From assembly GCA_934385475.1 (NCBI GenBank), contig CAKRPS010000044.1, positions 1-17,178 of the forward strand: a DNA stretch of 17,178 nucleotides, in the 5' to 3' direction. Below are positions 14,822-17,178 of this stretch, piece by piece. Within the stretch, counting starts at the first letter, position 1; each line of letters opens with the position of its first letter. This stretch comes from an uncultured Lachnospiraceae bacterium. Lineage in GTDB: Bacteria > Bacillota > Clostridia > Lachnospirales > Lachnospiraceae. The notes below the pieces were generated by a model. It did no database searches. It saw only the letters and a program-made list of their open reading frames with translations, and was not told where the DNA came from. Both the position numbers and the translations under genes were made by a program.

Positions 14822-14859
14822 AGAGCCTTGGAAATAAGATTCATTTCCAAGGCTCTTTT
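14822..14859. terminator. Hairpin terminator between the remnant and the chemoreceptor gene
   Basis: AGAGCCTTGGAAA (14822-14834) pairs with TTTCCAAGGCTCT (14844-14856) as a perfect 13-bp stem, nine-base loop. It is followed by TTTT on the plus strand. On the minus strand it lies just after the chemoreceptor stop but has only a weak U-tract, so it may serve both directions. The rest of 14761-14873 shows nothing else. Confidence 0.75.
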
Positions 14860-14873
14860 AGAAGTGGTATAAA

Positions 14874-16913
14874 TTAATAATGGAATTTCTCGATGATGTT
14901 ACGTAATTGTTCAGCGCTTTTGTTGTTTTGTTCAATGGCTTTTGAAATATGTTCAGCAATAAGACTTGTTTTGGTGTTCTGCTCAACAATGTTGTCAATG
15001 CCTTCTTCGTTTTGAGTAGCAGCCTCACCAATCTGCGACATTTGAGTAGTAACCATTTTGACAAAATCTACAAACTCATCCACAATTGTTTTGATGTCAG
15101 AGATGATTTGCTGAAGTTCTACGGACATTGTGTTATTGCCTCGTGCAATTGTGCTAAATTCAGCAAACTTAGGCGTAACGTTGCTTTCCAGATAATTAAC
15201 AACCTGATTGAAGCAGTTAGAAACATCTTTAATATTTCCGCTTGCATTTGTACAGATGGTTTTAATCGTTTCGGCAGTTGTAGAAGAATTGTTTGCCAGA
15301 TTACCAATTTCACTTGCAACAACGGCAAATCCACGACCAGCTTCACCTGCCCTCGCCGCTTCAATGGAAGCATTTAAGGATAAGAGGTTTGTCTGGCTGG
15401 ACAATTCCAGAATATCTGCAACAAGAGTATTGATTTGTGATAACTCTTGAAGTTTATTGACGGCTTCTTCAATCTGTTTGCGGTTGAGTGCGATATTCTT
15501 TTCGGAATCTTCATAGGAAGATTGAGATTTGTTCTCGATTACCTCTGCACTATCTAGTAGTTCGCTGCTTTTACAATTACCTTTTTCAATAACACTTTCT
15601 ACATTTGAGATAAGTTGATCGATGGTTTTTACTTTTTCGTTTAATGCAATCAAAACATTAGTTGTAGTAGACATGCTTGCAGCAAGCTGTTCGGTTGTCG
15701 TGGCATTTGTGACAACCGATTCTACCAATTCGGAAGCACGGCTTGTCATGTTGTCAGAGGAAGTGTGGATGGAGTCGGAACAAGAATGCAGCGTATTGAT
15801 AATGTCAAGTAATACATTACGCATATGATCAATTTCTGTAGCCAAAATACCGACTTCACTTTTTCCGTTGATATAGTTCTGCAGTTCTTTTGAAGGCGTC
15901 AGATCCAGTGTACCGAGTTTCTGAATTGCCGCTGCTGTTTTTTTCAAAGGTTTCGTCGTGATAATAACGGCGAGTAAACATAAGATGCAGATTAAAATTT
16001 CTGCCATGATACAGCTAAACAGCAATTTATTATTGGCTGCCCTGGCAGCGGAAAGTACTTCATTTTTTTCGCTTACAAGAATTAACGCCCATGGATAATT
16101 TTTCATCTGCTTGTAGGTGACGATTTTATCATTGTATTCAAAAGAACCCTCTTTACTTCCATTTTTTGTAAGCTCGATCTGCTTCAAAAGGATTGGATCG
16201 GTTGTTTCTTTGGTAAGAGTATTTGGATCCGGGTTGATATAGTTAATCTTTGTTTCGGTGTTGATCATGTAAAACTGGCTTTTTGCCAGGCCGGCAATTG
16301 AATTGTTTTTCAATATCTCATCAAGCTGAGTATTAAATACACCGGCACCAACATAACCAATAGGGGTTTTACCATCTGTGTCAAAAACCGGGGCATACAT
16401 GGAAAGACATAATTTGCCGGTTCCGGGAGATACGATGATACCAAGATTGTAAATGCCGTTTTCTGCATTTAACATACCATCGTGAAGTTCTGTCAGGCGG
16501 TCGCCTTCACGAAGAACTTTACCAATCACCTCAGTAACGTTGTATGTAAGTACTTTGGAGTCCCAGTTTGCTACGTATAAACCTTCCCAGTTTTTTAACT
16601 GATTGTAATACTCCAGGGTGTAATCCTGAGTTTTTTGAAAGAGATTTTTATCGTTCTGATTCTTCAAATAATCTCTTACAATAGGAGATTTGCTGAAGAG
16701 AAGCAGAGTTTGCTCACTAGAGGTAACAAACTCCTGAACAGTTGAAAGCTCTGCTTGTAAATAAGTATCCATATTGTGATGCATACCGGTCTGCATTGCA
16801 GTTTGAGAACTACGGCTGGCCAGTTGGTACAATAATGAAATGCATAGCATAGTAGATACAAGCACACTCGCCATAAATACAATTGAAATTCTTAGATTTT
16901 TTGTAATTTTCAT
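14874..16913 (-). CDS. Methyl-accepting chemotaxis protein (Cache-type sensor)
   Basis: 679 residues. A membrane span (about 8-30), an extracytoplasmic domain (about 40-290) resembling dCache sensors, a second span (about 298-320), a HAMP-like region (321-375), then a long helical signalling domain. The hairpin tip reads [20 protein letters not shown] and [15 protein letters not shown] (about 505-540), the conserved CheA/CheW contact. A ligand cannot be inferred. The ATG at 16913 has AGGAGAG upstream. It is visibly more AT-rich than the metabolic genes to its left and has no chemotaxis or flagellar gene nearby, so it is a stand-alone receptor, possibly acquired. Confidence 0.95.
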   Translation of the reverse strand: MKITKNLRISIVFMASVLVSTMLCISLLYQLASRSSQTAMQTGMHHNMDTYLQAELSTVQEFVTSSEQTLLLFSKSPIVRDYLKNQNDKNLFQKTQDYTLEYYNQLKNWEGLYVANWDSKVLTYNVTEVIGKVLREGDRLTELHDGMLNAENGIYNLGIIVSPGTGKLCLSMYAPVFDTDGKTPIGYVGAGVFNTQLDEILKNNSIAGLAKSQFYMINTETKINYINPDPNTLTKETTDPILLKQIELTKNGSKEGSFEYNDKIVTYKQMKNYPWALILVSEKNEVLSAARAANNKLLFSCIMAEILICILCLLAVIITTKPLKKTAAAIQKLGTLDLTPSKELQNYINGKSEVGILATEIDHMRNVLLDIINTLHSCSDSIHTSSDNMTSRASELVESVVTNATTTEQLAASMSTTTNVLIALNEKVKTIDQLISNVESVIEKGNCKSSELLDSAEVIENKSQSSYEDSEKNIALNRKQIEEAVNKLQELSQINTLVADILELSSQTNLLSLNASIEAARAGEAGRGFAVVASEIGNLANNSSTTAETIKTICTNASGNIKDVSNCFNQVVNYLESNVTPKFAEFSTIARGNNTMSVELQQIISDIKTIVDEFVDFVKMVTTQMSQIGEAATQNEEGIDNIVEQNTKTSLIAEHISKAIEQNNKSAEQLRNIIEKFHY

Positions 16914-17002
16914 AAGTGTACTCTCCTGTCTAAAAGATTAATTCCATTAATTATGACTGAACAAAGCTGTGAAAGGAATGATAATACTATTACCTAGCTA
17001 TT

Positions 17003-17031
17003 ATAATATTATGCTTTTTCTGTTATGTCAA
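17003..17031 (-). promoter_or_regulatory. Promoter of the chemoreceptor gene
   Basis: TTGACA (17026-17031) and TATTAT (17003-17008) are 17 bases apart on the minus strand. The predicted start is near 16996, leaving a leader of about 80 bases before the ATG. It resembles a sigma-A promoter rather than the TAAA/GCCGATAA pattern of the motility sigma factor SigD. Confidence 0.72.
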
Positions 17032-17137
17032 ACAAATACAAAGGAAAAAACGAGAAATTATGGAATATTTTAATGTTTACAGAACCATGTAATAGATTGC
17101 CCGGGAGTTTGACAGTTGAATATTAAAAAAAGTTATC

Positions 17138-17164
17138 GCAGGTCGCATAAAACCTGCATTTTTT
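17138..17164. terminator. Hairpin terminator at the right edge
   Basis: GCAGGT (17138-17143) pairs with ACCTGC (17152-17157), followed by ATTTTTT on the plus strand. On the minus strand the stem is followed, after six bases, by TTTTTTT. It may end a minus-strand gene lying beyond the window. No gene is visible between it and the chemoreceptor promoter. Confidence 0.5.
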
Positions 17165-17178
17165 ATGTCAAATTTTTC

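Noticed and set aside
1..17178. CRISPR arrays, transposases, integrases, phage genes
   Set aside because: None seen; the only regular short repeats are the coding SGN stalk and the 11-bp operator.

Overview
The window reads as a chromosomal stretch of a Gram-positive, spore-forming-lineage Clostridia, most likely Lachnospiraceae (inference). The reasons are a SigH-type sporulation sigma factor, a T-box-controlled cysE-cysS-mrnC-rlmB cluster as in Bacillus/Clostridia, an ECF-type vitamin transporter, strong Shine-Dalgarno sites, and near-consensus sigma-A promoters. Almost everything is on the minus strand; only purC and one gene remnant are on the plus strand. I see no mobile element, CRISPR array or phage gene.

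Layout from the left. tRNA-Thr(GGU) lies at 1-74, driven by a promoter inside the 3' end of sigH. A compact minus-strand operon (5461 to 119) runs cysE, cysS, mrnC, rlmB, a repeat-bearing SGNH hydrolase, then sigH. It starts at a consensus-like promoter and a cysteine-type T-box with its own terminator (about 5817-5536). Charging of tRNA-Cys should therefore influence cysteine synthesis, Cys-tRNA synthesis, rRNA processing and methylation, and possibly sigH.

Next is a KdpDE-like two-component system (5858-7658) preceded by a 47-residue single-membrane-span protein. In front of that protein sit four TTARCA-like hexamers spaced exactly 11 bp apart, a classic OmpR-family operator layout. ispF, with an odd Cys-rich tail, and a MATE transporter follow (7980-9871). 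After them come coaX and an ECF S-component, likely a pantothenate importer plus pantothenate kinase pair (9977-11360). That pair has a perfect consensus promoter and a leader with nested inverted repeats. The divergent purC promoter shares its -35 region with it.

The right part looks less settled. A hybrid sensor kinase (12557 to about 14405) is broken by two frameshifting internal deletions that removed the kinase phospho-His and the receiver phospho-Asp. It abuts a plus-strand remnant interrupted by an in-frame TAG. An AT-richer, stand-alone methyl-accepting chemotaxis protein (14874-16913) with its own promoter and terminator closes the window.

Most worth checking: the 11-bp operator with its small membrane protein, the structured panT-coaX leader, and the SGN-repeat hydrolase inserted ahead of sigH.
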